Shown here: one piece after another, positions 33,291 through 44,640 of the stretch
Layout of the letters: the number at the start of each line of letters is the position of its first letter
Position numbering within the stretch: position 1 is the first letter of the stretch
Assembly: GCA_963555705.1 (NCBI GenBank)
Contig: OY743183.1
Span: 45,869,466-45,933,465, forward strand
Origin: Ligustrum vulgare
Lineage: Eukaryota; Streptophyta; Magnoliopsida; Lamiales; Oleaceae
Direction: 5' to 3'
DNA: 64,000 bases
Made by a program: the position numbers and the translations under genes
Notes under the pieces: model-generated
Databases searched by the model: none
What the model was told of the DNA's origin: nothing
The model's input: the letters and a program-made list of their open reading frames with translations, nothing else

Positions 33291-34100
33291 TTAAAAGAGA
33301 TAAGGATAAAGGTTGGAGAGGAGACTCACTTTGAGAGGGACACGAGCTGGTCGGATAGAGAGTGGTTGGGTTTGGGTTGGACGGGTTTGGGGTTGTAGAG
33401 AATGGAAATATTTGCTCGGCAAATTGAACATGGCAACTAACATAAAGGCGGTGATAGTGCGGTCAAAACATAGATATGCACTTTGTGTGGTACTATAACC
33501 GAAAAAGACACAGGGTTTAGATTTAGGATCCAGTTTATGATTGTTGTATGGGCATAACCAAGGATAGCACAAACAGCCAAAAATATGTAATTTCAATAAA
33601 TTTGGCGAAGTGTTGAATAATTTGGCAAACGAGGAAATAAAATTCAGATTAACTTTGGGTAATCGGTTGATTAAATAAACAGAAGTACCAAAGGCATATG
33701 GCCAATATTTTGTAGGAATTGACACTTGTTGGAGAAGACTTAAACCAGTTTCAACTATGTGTCGATGTCGTCGCTCAGAATAGCCATTATGTTCAGGGGT
33801 ATGAGGTGGGGTGGTCAAGTGATTTATTCCATTTTTAGACGGAAAATTTGACAATGTAATGTACTCACCACCATTATCGGTATAAAGGCTAACAATTTTG
33901 GTTTTTACAGTGTTTTCAACAAGTGCCTTGAATTTAATAAAAATATCATGGACGTCTAATTTTTTCTTTAATGGGTAAAACCATACATATTTAAAAAATG
34001 ATCAATAAAAATGATATAGTATTTGTACCTATCAACTGAATGAATAGGAGACGACCAAACATCTGAATAAATTACTTGTAAAGCAGCTGAACTAGAAATG
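33291..34100 (-). pseudogene. Copia-B integrase
   Basis: Reading in reverse gives YKYYIIFIDHFLKYVWFYPL, LYTDNGGEYITLSNF, TPPHTPEHNGYSERRHRHI (catalytic D and E region) and then LHIFGCLCYPWL and KSKPCVFFGYSTTQSAYLCF. The D-D-E residues are recognisable, but the core is spread over frames. The last part of the 33291-33854 frame has shifted frame (TAFMLVAMF stands where RVYVSRHV-like sequence is expected). Confidence 0.85.
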
Positions 34101-34241
34101 CTTGAGCTGTGAATATGGCAACTTTTGACTTTTATTGCATTTGCATGAATTACAAAGAAATAAATGAATTTTTCGCAATGACAATGATAATAGATTATTT
34201 GAAACTAAAAAATTTAAAATCTTTGAGGGATGTCCTAGTCT

Positions 34242-34670
34242 TTAGTACCACGTGTCTAAAGATGAATGAGAAGCAGAGAAGGCAATGATTGGCTTGGACT
34301 GGGAAGGTGATAGCACATATACTCCATCTTTAACTGGTCCTTTCAAAAGTGGCACCCCTGTCTGCAAATTTTTCACAACAAAACAACTAGGTGAGAATCC
34401 AATAGATGCAGAATATTGATAGCAAAAATTAAAGACAGAAATGAGATTGCGCTTCATGCTAGGAACACATAGAGTGTTGTCTAGTGAGAAACTCCAATTT
34501 AGAGTGTGAAGAATTTCTTTTCCATTGTGCGATATATCAAGACCTGTGCCATCACCTATGATAACATCATCATTGTCTGTGTAGTTGGAGTGTAAAGAGA
34601 GATTATTCAAGTCATTGGTAATATGATAAGAGGCCCCAGAGTCAAGAAGCTAGTCATCGGGAGATGTGGT
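34242..34670 (-). pseudogene. Copia-B protease and GAG-pre-integrase region
   Basis: LLDSGASYHITNDLNNLSLH contains the DSG active site. A TAG stands where the family has Trp just before LLDSG. VIIGDGTGLDI, LCVPSMKRNLISV and the end SSLDTWY match the usual copia order into the GAG-pre-integrase segment. Confidence 0.85.
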
Positions 34671-34671
34671 G

Positions 34672-35730
34672 GAGGTCATGGGTTGGGCTACATTAGCTGT
34701 GGGATTGGTACCAAGGGCCAAGAAGTATAGTTTGGAGAGGAGGATGAGTTCTGCTAAGGAGCGAACGATAAGAAGGACATCTTTTAGTCGTATGACCTTG
34801 TTGGCTACACAACTGACAGTAGCCTTTGTAAGGCCAAGGGCTGTAAGTGTTAATAGAGTTGGAAGGGCCACGGGATTGATTATAATTCCTTTGGGTATTT
34901 GTTTTTCGATTTTTATTTTTTTTTGTGAGTTGGATGAGGTAGAGTGGCGAGTGTTGGATTTTGATATAAAGTTGGCTGTGACTGGGTAAAAGAAGTGGGA
35001 GAACTCATAGATTGCAGTTGAGATTCTCTTGTAACCAATTTTTCGTGAAGTTCATCAAATGAGATTGATGATTCACGAGCACGAACAACCTCACAAAGTC
35101 CATTGTATTCAGGGCCAAGTCCTCGTAGGATGTGAAGAATGAGTTCATCATTGTCAAGAGCAGAGTTCATTAAGGTCAAATTATCAACGATGCTTTTCAC
35201 TTTGTGCATATATTCTGTAATGGTAGAATCCTCTTTTTGGAATTGTCCAAGGCTGCTTTTAAGTTCATGATGCGACCTCTTGATGGTTTCGCATATGTGT
35301 TTGTTATGGTGACTCAGACTTCTCTAGAAGTTTTTGCGGCGACAATGAAGGAGATTAGATTTGGGGATAGCGAGCTGACAATGGTGTTTAGCAAGAGCTT
35401 GTCCTACCAAATCCATTTGGCGAACTCGGGGTTTGGGATGGAAGAATTGGGTATGTTTGGATTTGGGATTATAGCAGAGGGACATGGTGTGGTGCCATCA
35501 ACAAATCCAACCAAATCATAACCGACTAAGAGGCTATGAGATTGTATGTGCCATGCGGGAAAGTTTGAAGGTGTGAGTTTGATTGGAAGTTGTGATTGAC
35601 CATTGATAACAATGGGAGGTGAAGGAATGGTGGTGGTGAGTGAAGGGGATGGATTTGAGACTTGGAGTGGAAGAACAGTGTTATTGTCGGAGTTGGCGGG
35701 CAGAGTGGAGGGGTTTGTGATTGAGGCCAT
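34672..35730 (-). pseudogene. Copia-B gag
   Basis: The start at 35730 (MASITNPSTLPANSDN) leads to IKLTPSNFPAWHIQ, GYDLVGFVDGTTPCP and, after a stop and frame change, KVKSIVDNLTLM, LILHILRGLGPEYN and FDELHEKLVTRE (35209-34913). A CCHC knuckle, GYCQLCSQQGHTTKRCP, is intact at about 34785-34835. This is UBN2_2-type retrotransposon Gag, disrupted by at least two lesions. Confidence 0.85.
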
Positions 35731-35757
35731 AGGATCAAAGAGCTTGGGAGCAAGAAT

Positions 35758-35772
35758 GCTCTGATGATACCA
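35758..35772 (-). other. Copia-B primer-binding site
   Basis: In reverse this reads TGGTATCATCAGAGC. The first eight bases match the tRNA-Met complement, and ATC is inserted compared with TGGTATCAGAGC. Confidence 0.65.
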
Positions 35773-35979
35773 TAAAAGAAGAAATATAATGAAAGAATCA
35801 ATTTCATTAAAACTATGAAGATATATATATATACAAGATGATGAACTAACTAACTTCTATCAGATAACTATGTTAAATATAAATAAAGATTACATGAGAT
35901 AAATTACAATAAATAAGAAAATGTAATTTAAATAAATAAGGAAATAAAATAATAATAAACAATTTATTTTATCCCAATA
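35773..35979 (-). repeat. Copia-B 5' LTR
   Basis: It pairs with 30800-31006 and is followed by the duplication ATCAT at 35980-35984. Confidence 0.9.
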
Positions 35980-35984
35980 ATCAT

Positions 35985-37310
35985 CCTAGATGAGCGCTGG
36001 ATTTCAAAGACAACAAAGGCTCACGAGTTCAACTCTATTTTCATTATTTTCGAACATTAAATTACAGGAAGTTAAGTAAATCAAATAAAAAATGGTATGA
36101 AAAAATACAAATTTGAAGGACAGTATCTAATATATTGTTTAATGCAAAGCCTATATCAAAACTGATTGGAGAAATTGGAAATGAACTTGAAGATCCAGGG
36201 TAACTAATAAATTGGGAAAGAAATTGGAGTGAAAATAGAATATTTTTGAATTTTGACCTTTAGTGTAATTGTTAAAAAATCAGTAACACTACAAAAAGAA
36301 ATTAGTTCAATGATCAATTTGAAATTTACTCCAAACTTCAGTGGTATCATGTAGTATTAAGCCCTTATTTAATCTATTTATTGTAGAAGAAAATCCAGCC
36401 ACAAATCGCTGCAACCGCAACAATCATTGAAGGCTCTATGTGTGGGGAGCAGCGGTGCTGCTATATCGAAGCACAATGAAGCAAATCATCGTTGCTTCGA
36501 CGTAAGCCGCTGCTGCTTTGATCTAGCTGAGACGAGAGGTCGGGGGTGTTCACATGGTGACCTATATGGGAAAGTGGGTAGGGAGACATCGCCAAACGTT
36601 GGTCGCCAGAGAGAGAGAGAGAGCTAGCTTGGTGTGAGACGTTGAGGTTAACTAATTATAAAAATTCTTAATTAATAAATGTTAATAGGATAATTAAAAC
36701 CTAATTTTTAAAAATGTAAAATTCATCAACTTATTATTACAAAGTAATCTTAAAAATCGAGCTCTATATAATTTTCCCAATAAACTTCTTTTTACTCAAG
36801 GAGCATCCAACTTGGATATGGATGTTTTTTCCACAAGAGAACATCTTCAAGGACCCTAGCTCCTACTAGGTCAAAGAAACTTATTTTGAGCACTATAAAT
36901 AAAGGTCATTTGTTCATAACTTTAGGTACACATTCACAAAATCTCTTAAGCCTCTTCACCTTCGATTTATATATTTTCCCCACCTTTCTCCTAGTAACTA
37001 ATCCTTACAAAGGAGGGGTGACAAGGACAATACTCATTGCCTTTTTTTTGCAGATTTATTGGAAGTTTAGATCACCTTCTCCAGTGATACGACAATTTTT
37101 TGTCTTGTCATGTCAAGATTTCAGTAATTTTGTAGCAGCAGTATTCATAATAAATTTTAATGGTATTGTATAGCATTGAACCCTTATTTAATTTAATTAA
37201 AAATCAAAGATTTAGTAATTAAAATATTAAAAATTGAAAACCAAATATGGGCTAACTCATATTTTGCTTAAAGTTTTCATGATCATAATTATTGAAAGAT
37301 TGCCTTCATA
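35985..37310. other. Intergenic DNA, no recognised gene
   Basis: It is mostly AT-rich. A GC-richer patch at 36395-36630 contains repeated GCTGC words and a short (AG)n run and yields a 66-codon frame without known domains. A diverged pair of about 40-bp passages (36342-36380 and 37158-37196, ending CCCTTATTTAAT) may bracket an old insertion. Confidence 0.5.
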
Positions 37311-37317
37311 CAATCTA

Positions 37318-37479
37318 GGCTCCGTTCGGTTATTATGATTAGTTTAAATTCATTATTTGAGTTCTTTAGATAAAATGTGTAGTTAAACATTGAAAAGAGA
37401 AGATATATATAGTTAAAAAGGTGTTAGTAAAATTGTGTAGTTTAAATTTTTGGTAAACTTAGTAGTCGAACCGAGGCTC
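37318..37479. mobile_element. Possible MITE of about 160 bp
   Basis: The left end GGCTCCGTTCGGTTATTA and the reverse of the right end (GAGCCTCGGTTCGACTACTA) are imperfect inverted repeats around an AT-rich centre. No clear target duplication was seen. Confidence 0.4.
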
Positions 37480-37529
37480 AAGTCTATTTACACATATTCA
37501 GATTCCAAGACTGAAAATGCAAACACGTT

Positions 37530-38149
37530 TGTAGAACCAATTGGATCAGTTTAAACCAGCCCAATATAAAAGGCCCAACTGTGTTAAGAAGCCCAAATAC
37601 GAGTTATGTGATTAAGCCCAATGCCAAAGCTTTAATACTGCTCTTCAATGCTGAAGCCTAACTATATTTCGGATCTATTGGCCCAACACTATACCGCCCT
37701 TTCAGTCAAAGCCGTTGGATCATCACAACACATCTGAGCCGTTCACTTGGAGATAAAGACGTGACCTTTAATCTGATCATTTCACCTCTTCCAGAGTTTT
37801 CATCTACTATCTCTCTGTTTCTTCTCTCTTCTGTTCATCTACTTTGTGGTCTTCATTCAGAAGAAAAAACTTAAATCTCTTGCATATTCTTTGTGGTTTT
37901 GTATCCTGATTCTTTGTGGTCAATCAAGATCTATACTTTGTGGTTGTATTTACAGTGTTTAAACTGTAAACTTAGCGGTACTTTGTAGTTTCTGCGCAAG
38001 ATTTGTAGTTTTTGAGAAGTTTATCTTTGATCTGTAAAACCATTATGATACTTGTATTTTTCTTTTGATTAATAAAGTTTTCTGAGGTTTTATGTTTAGA
38101 TCTTTCTTCGTGGTTACTGTGTGGTGATTATGGGCCTGAAATCGTAACG
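37530..38149 (+). repeat. Copia-C 5' LTR
   Basis: It begins TGTAGAACCAATTGG and ends ATCGTAACG. It matches 45214-45828 (which begins TATAGAACC and ends GTAACA) with scattered changes. It includes TAATAAAGTTTTC, a possible polyadenylation region, near its end. Confidence 0.9.
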
Positions 38150-38150
38150 G

Positions 38151-38163
38151 TGGTATCAGAGTC
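38151..38163 (+). other. Copia-C primer-binding site
   Basis: TGGTATCAGAGTC is a tRNA-Met type PBS one base after the LTR. Confidence 0.85.
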
Positions 38164-39169
38164 TTAAGGTTCTTGTGTTTTTCACTGATTTACAGCTCAA
38201 AACTTGTAGATCCAAAACTTTGTGGATGGATCTGGTGTTATCTAGAAGATACTTTGTGGTTTTTCTCAAAAACGATTTTTAGGGTTTTCTTTCTGTGTGG
38301 TCTTCTTCAAGAAATTTTTGATTTCTTCGAGTATTTTTGAAAAACCTATAATAAAACGTTTTTGATCTTTGAAAAATTTGTGGAAATTCTTCAAATATAA
38401 AAGGATTTTTCAAATATTCTTTTCTGAAGTCTTCGTGGTACCTTTACTTTGTGTTCTTTTTCTCTGTAACCCTAATTTTTCAAAATAAAGGGTTTCTTTG
38501 TTCAGTTGTCTGGATCTTTTGACTTCTATATGATCCCAAGAACTCATTATATTTTTTTATAATATACTGAATATTCTTAGTGGGGATCAGACATTTTCTT
38601 GGTGGCTAAACTTCGTGGATTCTGAATAAGCTTTGTGGTATTGAAACTTGGAGGCACTGAATCTGTGTGGTAGATCTTTGTGGAACTGCAGTAATTCTAT
38701 TTCTTGCAAAAGGTGATATCTTTACATAATGCACTCTTATTATTATCATTTGTTTTTCAAATTTTTTGTTCTCTCCAAAACTCTCCATTTTTTAAGCCTA
38801 TTCTTGGACCCCTCTACTTTCCTTTGTCCAGGATTTCTTGAAAATCTGGGAATCTGAAGGATTTTTGGGCTGACCCAAGTTCGGTTGAGGATTTACTAGA
38901 AGAAAAATTATTTAGTACTTAATTATTTGTGGTTCTTACACTTGATTATTCTTAGTGGACTAGATTACCTTGATTTCTATACTGCTTAGTGTTTTAATCC
39001 TGAGATTAAGTGACATTATAATTTTTTGTGGTTAGCCTCTAATTACTTGAGATTTTTTTTAAAACTTGCCTTACATTCCTCTTTTCTATCTGCTTACTAA
39101 TCTTTTGAAGAAATAAGGCTTAAATTCTTGAAAAACTCTTTCACAAAATATTTTTTGGTCATTACTACA
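38164..39169 (+). other. Copia-C untranslated leader rich in TTTGTGG words
   Basis: There is no ORF of note. The words CTTTGTGGT, CTTCGTGG, TGTGTGG and CTTAGTGG recur more than fifteen times through the LTR end and this leader up to about 39025. Confidence 0.8.
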
Positions 39170-40110
39170 ATGGCTACTACAAAAGTTGATGTTGAAGTCT
39201 GGAATGGCAAAGGAGATTTTAATCTCTGGATCCAGAAAATGAAAGTCTTATTACTTCAAATGAAGTGTGCTAAAGTTATTGATCAATCTTGGCCTGTTAA
39301 TCTAGCTCAAGATAGACAAACTGAAATGGATGAAACTGCCTGGAGTACTATATTTTTTCACATGTCTGATAATGTCATTAGACAAATAGGTAAGACTAAA
39401 ACTGCAAAGGAACTCTGGGATAAATTAGAGGAAGTATATGATACTGTCTCTTTTCCTGATATATGTTTTCTATGGAAACAATACTTTTCTTTTAGATTTG
39501 ACCCCTCCAAAGATGTTGATGATAATATGAGTAGATTTAATAAGATCACACAAAGCCTACTGAACTGTGATGAAAAACTGACTGATGAACAAAAAGTTTT
39601 CTGCCTTCTAAATGTAATGGGTGATAAATTTAAAGACCTTAGAAATGCCTTAGAATATAGTGGGCAAAAGCTGAATACTGAAATAGTTCACACTTCCCTT
39701 AAGAATAAGAAACTAAAATTTAAAAACAGTCATAAAGAAGCTTATAATGTTATAGAAACTTCAAAGAAAATGAACTCATTTAGGGATAATAAGCATGTGA
39801 ACAATTTCAACAAAAGCTGGAATACTCCTAACAATAACAGGGACTGGAATAACACTAATAGAAAGCCTGTTAGGGGTAATTACCAAAAGAAAGACAATTT
39901 TTATAAGTCTAAAAAATAATAACTATAAAGGTCAGAACAATTTTAGAAGTCAGGACAACTTCAAAAGTCAAGACAATTTTAGAAATAAAAATAATTTTAG
40001 AGACCAAGATAATTATGGGGATCAAGATGGTGTTCTCAGGCCTCGACAGTGTTATTACTATAACAAACCTGGTCATCATGTTAGAGACTACTTTAAGCAA
40101 CAAAATGAAG
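39170..40110 (+). pseudogene. Copia-C gag
   Basis: I chose the ATG at 39170 (MATTKVDVEVWNGKGDFNLW), since this is the usual Tork-type opening; an upstream in-frame ATG at 39128 also exists. The 263-codon frame runs through UBN2-type Gag (WDKLEEVYDT, VFCLLNVMGDKFKDLRNALE) to a TAA at 39919. A frameshift leads into a repeated Asn/Asp/Gln/Phe-rich stretch and a knuckle reading CYYYNKPGHHVRDYF, where two of three zinc Cys are Tyr. Confidence 0.85.
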
Positions 40111-40628
40111 CAGGGACCAGTAATCAAACTGAGGCTGCAACACAAGATAATAATAGTGTTGTCTATGTTACTATTGAATCTGATAACAAACATGAATGCA
40201 TACTTAGTTATGGTTGTACTTTCCATATGTGCCCTGAAAGGGATTTGTTTTCTAGTTTCATTAGTGATTGTTTTGGTTCTGTGAAACTTGAAAACAATGT
40301 GACTTGTGATGTAAAGGGAACTGGTAAGGTTTTGTTGAAACTTGAAAATAACAAGAAACTTGTTTTAAATCAAACTATATATGTGCCTGATTTAAAAAGA
40401 AACTTAATTTCTCTTGGTGAACTTGATTCTAAACTTTATGATATTAGACTACATAAAGGTTACCTTAGTATACTTAAAGCTAACTATTTACTTTCCTGTA
40501 CCCCTAAAACAAACGGAATTTATGTTTTAAAATCATATCCTTTCTGTGTCAATTCTTTTAATGCAGTTTCTGAAAATGATAAAACTGTTTTATGGCATAA
40601 AAGGCTATGACATTTAGGTGAGAAAGGT
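40111..40628 (+). pseudogene. Copia-C protease and start of GAG-pre-integrase
   Basis: This reads YGCTFHMCPERDLF where relatives have DSGCTFHM, so the catalytic Asp appears lost. GTGKVLLKLENNKKL, VPDLKRNLISLGELD and LWHKRL follow in normal order. A TGA replaces the Gly of RLGHLG, then the solo LTR interrupts at GEKG. Confidence 0.85.
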
Positions 40629-42449
40629 TGTTCGCTCAAAATAGTGTACCGCAAGCGCACGGGTCGCGTACAAGTAATAAAGTGGACTTTTTGAGTCCGG
40701 ATTGTCGATCCCACGAGGAATGTTTACTCTATTATACTCTAATTAATTTAATTCTAACAACAAAGAGAAACACACAATTAAAAATGGATTTTGGAAAATA
40801 ACTAAAAATTTACTAAAGATGGAAATATAAAAATACTTAAAAATCTTTGAGGAAAATGTGGTTGGGATTCATGGTTTCATTTAACCATCGCCTAATTAAT
40901 TTCTCAACATGCAAATTAACAAATTACTCATTTACAATGTTAGACCCGATTTTCCAAGTTTAGCTAATTACCCCTCTCGAGTGAAATTAACCCTAATCAA
41001 TTGGTTCAACATACTATATCTCTATGTCGATTAAAGTCCAATCAATTGCATTAACTCTTTGTGAAAATAGCTCAATGGATCATCTAGGGTTTAAGGTATA
41101 TCTCTATCCTTAACAAGAACCTAGAGCATTTGTCATTTGGTCTAAAATGCACAATATCTCTCGATTATCATACACTTCACATAACATATATTTGGTGATC
41201 AATCAAACACATGGAATAATCTCAATAACAAATACACATGAAATAAGCATTTAATCATCAAAACGCAAATATTAAAATTAATCAAAGCTAGGTTAAATTA
41301 CTACCATAAATCCCAACAAGTAAAATTTAGCTAAACATGCTGGAAGAAAAAGCGATAGATGATAAAATTACAACCCGGATTTTGGAAATGGTGGAATTTG
41401 CATCAATGTCCTCCAACTATCAAGCTATGTGCAAATCAGTCCCTAACAATGTTTTCTGTCCATTTCAGTCCCTGCATCAGTTTGAACCAGCAATTTAGTC
41501 CCTGCATCAGTTTGAACCAGCAATTCAGTCCCTTCTTCTTCCTCAGCAGATTTCCAGCTATTCAGCACCAGCAAGCTGTCAAGTATCAGCACCAGCAAGC
41601 AGCCCCAGTTCCAGCACAGCAGCAATGTTTCACAGCAGTCAGCAGAATCAGGTCCTGATTTCACCAGCACTCTCCAGCAGCAGTTGAACCAGGCAGCAAT
41701 CTTCCAGCAGATTTCCAGCAGCTAACAGATTTACAGCAAGCAAGATTTCAGCAATTTCAGTCCAGCAGCAGCCCCCAACTGTAGTTGTCACCTGCAGTCT
41801 TTCTCCATCACCATGCAATCCTCTATCTATCTATCTGTTTTCCTCCTTTTCTTCACCAGCAATGGCAGCAACTAGTCTTTAATTGAACCAGGCAGCAACA
41901 GCAGACTCCACCGGTAGCAGGCTGCTCCTGTCACCAGCAACCTCCTTTCCGGTTTCACCCGTCTCTCCTCCTCCTCCTTCCTCTTTCTTGCTGCTTGTGT
42001 ATGTATATATGTATATGTTTTTCCAGCAGCCACTTTCCAGCTTGTTCCCATGCCTTCCACGTTCTTTTGCCTGTCCATGATGTTCCAGCCATTTTCCCAA
42101 CACTTTCCAGCATTTTCTCCAATGCCCATGCTTTTCCAGCTCATGTGTGGTATATATATATATATCACACTTTTTATCAATTCAAAATGCATTTTTACTT
42201 ATCAGTCCTCAACTTTTTGGGATGTTGCAATTGAGTCTTCAAACTTTTGATTTCTTTCAATTTAGTCCTTGAACGTCAAATTTGCTCCTCTTTAAGCTCA
42301 ATGCTCTCCAATCTTGTCCATTTTCTTTCCAATTGAGTTTGTACCTAATTTTACAAGATAAACACAATTTATAAGTAGATATTTGCTCAATTTGTCAATT
42401 AAATTGCTAATTTAGGAACTAAATAAGTGTGTAAAACACACACTTATCA
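40629..42449 (-). mobile_element. Solo LTR of an Athila/Tat-type gypsy element
   Basis: The 1821-bp unit has TG...CA ends (TGTTCGCTCAAAATAG ... CACACTTATCA) and a perfect AAGGT duplication (40624-40628 and 42450-42454). In reverse it starts TGATAAGTGTGTG and ends GAGCGAACA, with GGGATCGACAA and CGTGCGCTTGCGG near the end, in the same order as the Gyp-A LTR end. No internal sequence remains, so LTR-LTR recombination is likely. The 41550-42130 part is CAG-rich and produces meaningless frames on both strands. Confidence 0.85.
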
Positions 42450-42454
42450 AAGGT

Positions 42455-43500
42455 CTTAAATTGCTTGAAAAGAAACGTATTTTTGGTAAATATGTTTTAC
42501 ATAAATTTGATTTTTGTGAAAAGTGTGTTTTGGGAAAATAGAAAAGAAATTAATTTGGTAAAGGCATTCGCAAGTCTAATAATATACTTGAATATTTGCA
42601 TGCTGATCTGTGGGGTCCTGCCCCTGTCAACTCTGTTTCTGGCTTTAAATATTTCTTGCTTATAGTTGATGACTATTCTAGGAAAACTTGGGTTCATTTG
42701 CTGAAGTCTAAAGATGCTACTATGTGAGTATTTAAAAACTGGATTACTTTAATTCGAAATTTAAAGTATAGGAAGGTCAAAGTGATTAGGACAGACAATG
42801 GTCTAGAGTTTTGTAACTAGCCTTTGATTCTTTTTGTAGTAATTTAGGTATTCTTAGACAGAGGACTGTTGCATATAGTCCACAACAAAATGGGGCTGCT
42901 GAGAGGATGAATAGGACTCTATTAGAAAGAACTAGGTGTCTGCTACTTGATTCAAACTTGGCAAAAAAAATTGGGGTGAAGCAGTGAAAACTGCTTCATA
43001 TCTGATCAATCTTTATCCCCGCAGTGCCATTGATTTTAAAATACCTGATCAGATTTGGAATAATTCTCTACCTAATTTTTCAAAACTGGAAATTTTTGGG
43101 TGTGCTGCCCACTCACACCAAACTGAAACCAAACTTGACTCCAGGTCTCTAAAATATATATTTCTGGGTTATGGAGAGGGGTCAAGGGTTATAGACTCTG
43201 GGTAAAGGAACAAGGTGGATATAAAGTCATTCTTAGTAGGTCTGTTGTCTTTAATGAAAAAAAAATCCTTGTAAACATGAAATTTTGGAAGATCCTCTAG
43301 GGGAAAAGGATTTCCTCACTTATCAGCTGAGTGCAGATCATCTGTGTGATGAAAATGGTCTACCCAATACTCAGTTTCAGGTGGAGCAACCCCCATATTC
43401 TCCTAACAACAATCCTGAACCTAAGTCATCAAGTTCTGTTCCATTTACTGAAATTTTTCCTAAAGCGGAAGTTGAAACTGAAGTTAATTGAAACCTTGAT
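42455..43500 (+). pseudogene. Copia-C integrase
   Basis: It resumes GAG-pre-IN with KLLEKKRIFGKYVLH and CEKCVLGK. The core shows LHADLWGPAPVNS (first D), VIRTDNGLEFCN (second D) and NGAAERMNRTLLERTR (E) across three frames. C-terminal frames at 42984-43205 and 43285-43491 follow. Several frameshifts and stops are present. Confidence 0.85.
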
Positions 43501-44640
43501 AATTATCAACTTGCTAGGAATAGGACTAGAAGAGAGATTAGACCTCCCCCTATATTTGAAGATCCTTTGTTTCTGCATTCACATATTCTGAACCTTTGCA
43601 GTGTGAACCCGAATCTTTTGAAGAAGCAATTTCTTCAACTGATTCTAAACTTTGGCTTGAGCAATGCAAGAAGAAATGGATTCTCTTATTAAAAATGGCA
43701 CTTAGACTTTAGTTGAAAAGCCTGTTAATAAAAGAATAATGGACTACAAATGAATTTTTAAAATAAAAGAAAGTGAGTCTAAAGATGTGAAACCTAGATA
43801 TAAAGCTAGGCTTGTCGCAAAAGGTTTTTCACAAAAAGAAGGAATTGATTATAATGAAATTTTTTCTCCTGTTATTAAGTTTACTTCAATCAGAATTCTA
43901 TTTGCCTTAGTTGCTCAATTTGAATTAGAATTAGAACAAATGGATGTTAAAACTGCCTTTCTTTATGGTTATCTAGATGAAACCATTTATATGAATCAAC
44001 TTAAAGGTTTTGAAAAGAAAGGTAAAACTAAATTAGTATGTTTGCTGAAAAATCCCTTTATGGTTTAAAACAAGCATCAAGGTAATGGTATAAGAGATTT
44101 GATTCTTTTATACAGATGCTTAATTTTCAAAAGAGACAATATGATTCTTGTTTTTATTTCAAGTCTGGTGTAACTGATTTCATGTATCTTTTGTTATATG
44201 TTGATGATATGCTTATTGCTGGCCCAAACATGCATGATATTAGCCTGCTTAAGCATAAATTGCATTCTGAGTTTGAAATGAAAGACTTATGACATGCTAA
44301 AAGAATTCTTGGAATGGATATTTTTAGAGATAAGAATTCTGGAAACTTGTTTTTAAATCAAAATCATTACATTGAAAAGGTTTTAAAACGATTCAACCTG
44401 TCTGATGCAAATACTGTTCTTTTGCCTTTGCCTGCGCATTTTAAATTGTCAGCTGAACATTCACCTAAATCTGATGAAGAAATACTTAGGATGGAAAATT
44501 TGCCTTATTCAAATGCTATAGGATATGTAATGTATCTTATGGTCAGTACAAGACCTGATATAGCTTTTTCCACCAGTGTGTTAAGTAGATTTATGTGAGT
44601 TACATTGGGAAGCCTTGAAATCTTTGTTAAAATACATTAA
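43501..44640 (+). pseudogene. Copia-C reverse transcriptase
   Basis: The frame 43787-44068 has [40 protein letters not shown] and LVCLLKNP; a frameshift there leads to SLYGLKQASR. MYLLLYVDDMLIAG (YVDD) lies near 44185-44225. The frame 44314-44598 ends in STRPDIAFSTSVLSRFM. Confidence 0.9.

Larger units (their letters stand above)
30800..35979 (-). mobile_element. Copia-B: Ty1/copia element with 207-bp LTRs and TA...TA ends
   Basis: The 5180-bp element is bounded by ATCAT duplications (30795-30799 and 35980-35984). In minus orientation the LTRs start TATTGGGA and end TTCTTTTA in both copies, not TG...CA. Gag, protease, integrase, RT and RNase H follow in copia order. The sequence style resembles the Ale/Retrofit lineage (from memory). 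Several stops and frameshifts disable it. LTR similarity is high with few differences, so it looks younger than Copia-A. Confidence 0.9.

Noticed and set aside
41872..42250. Several overlapping frames on both strands near 42000
   Set aside because: They are within the CAG-rich part of the solo LTR; low-complexity composition explains them.
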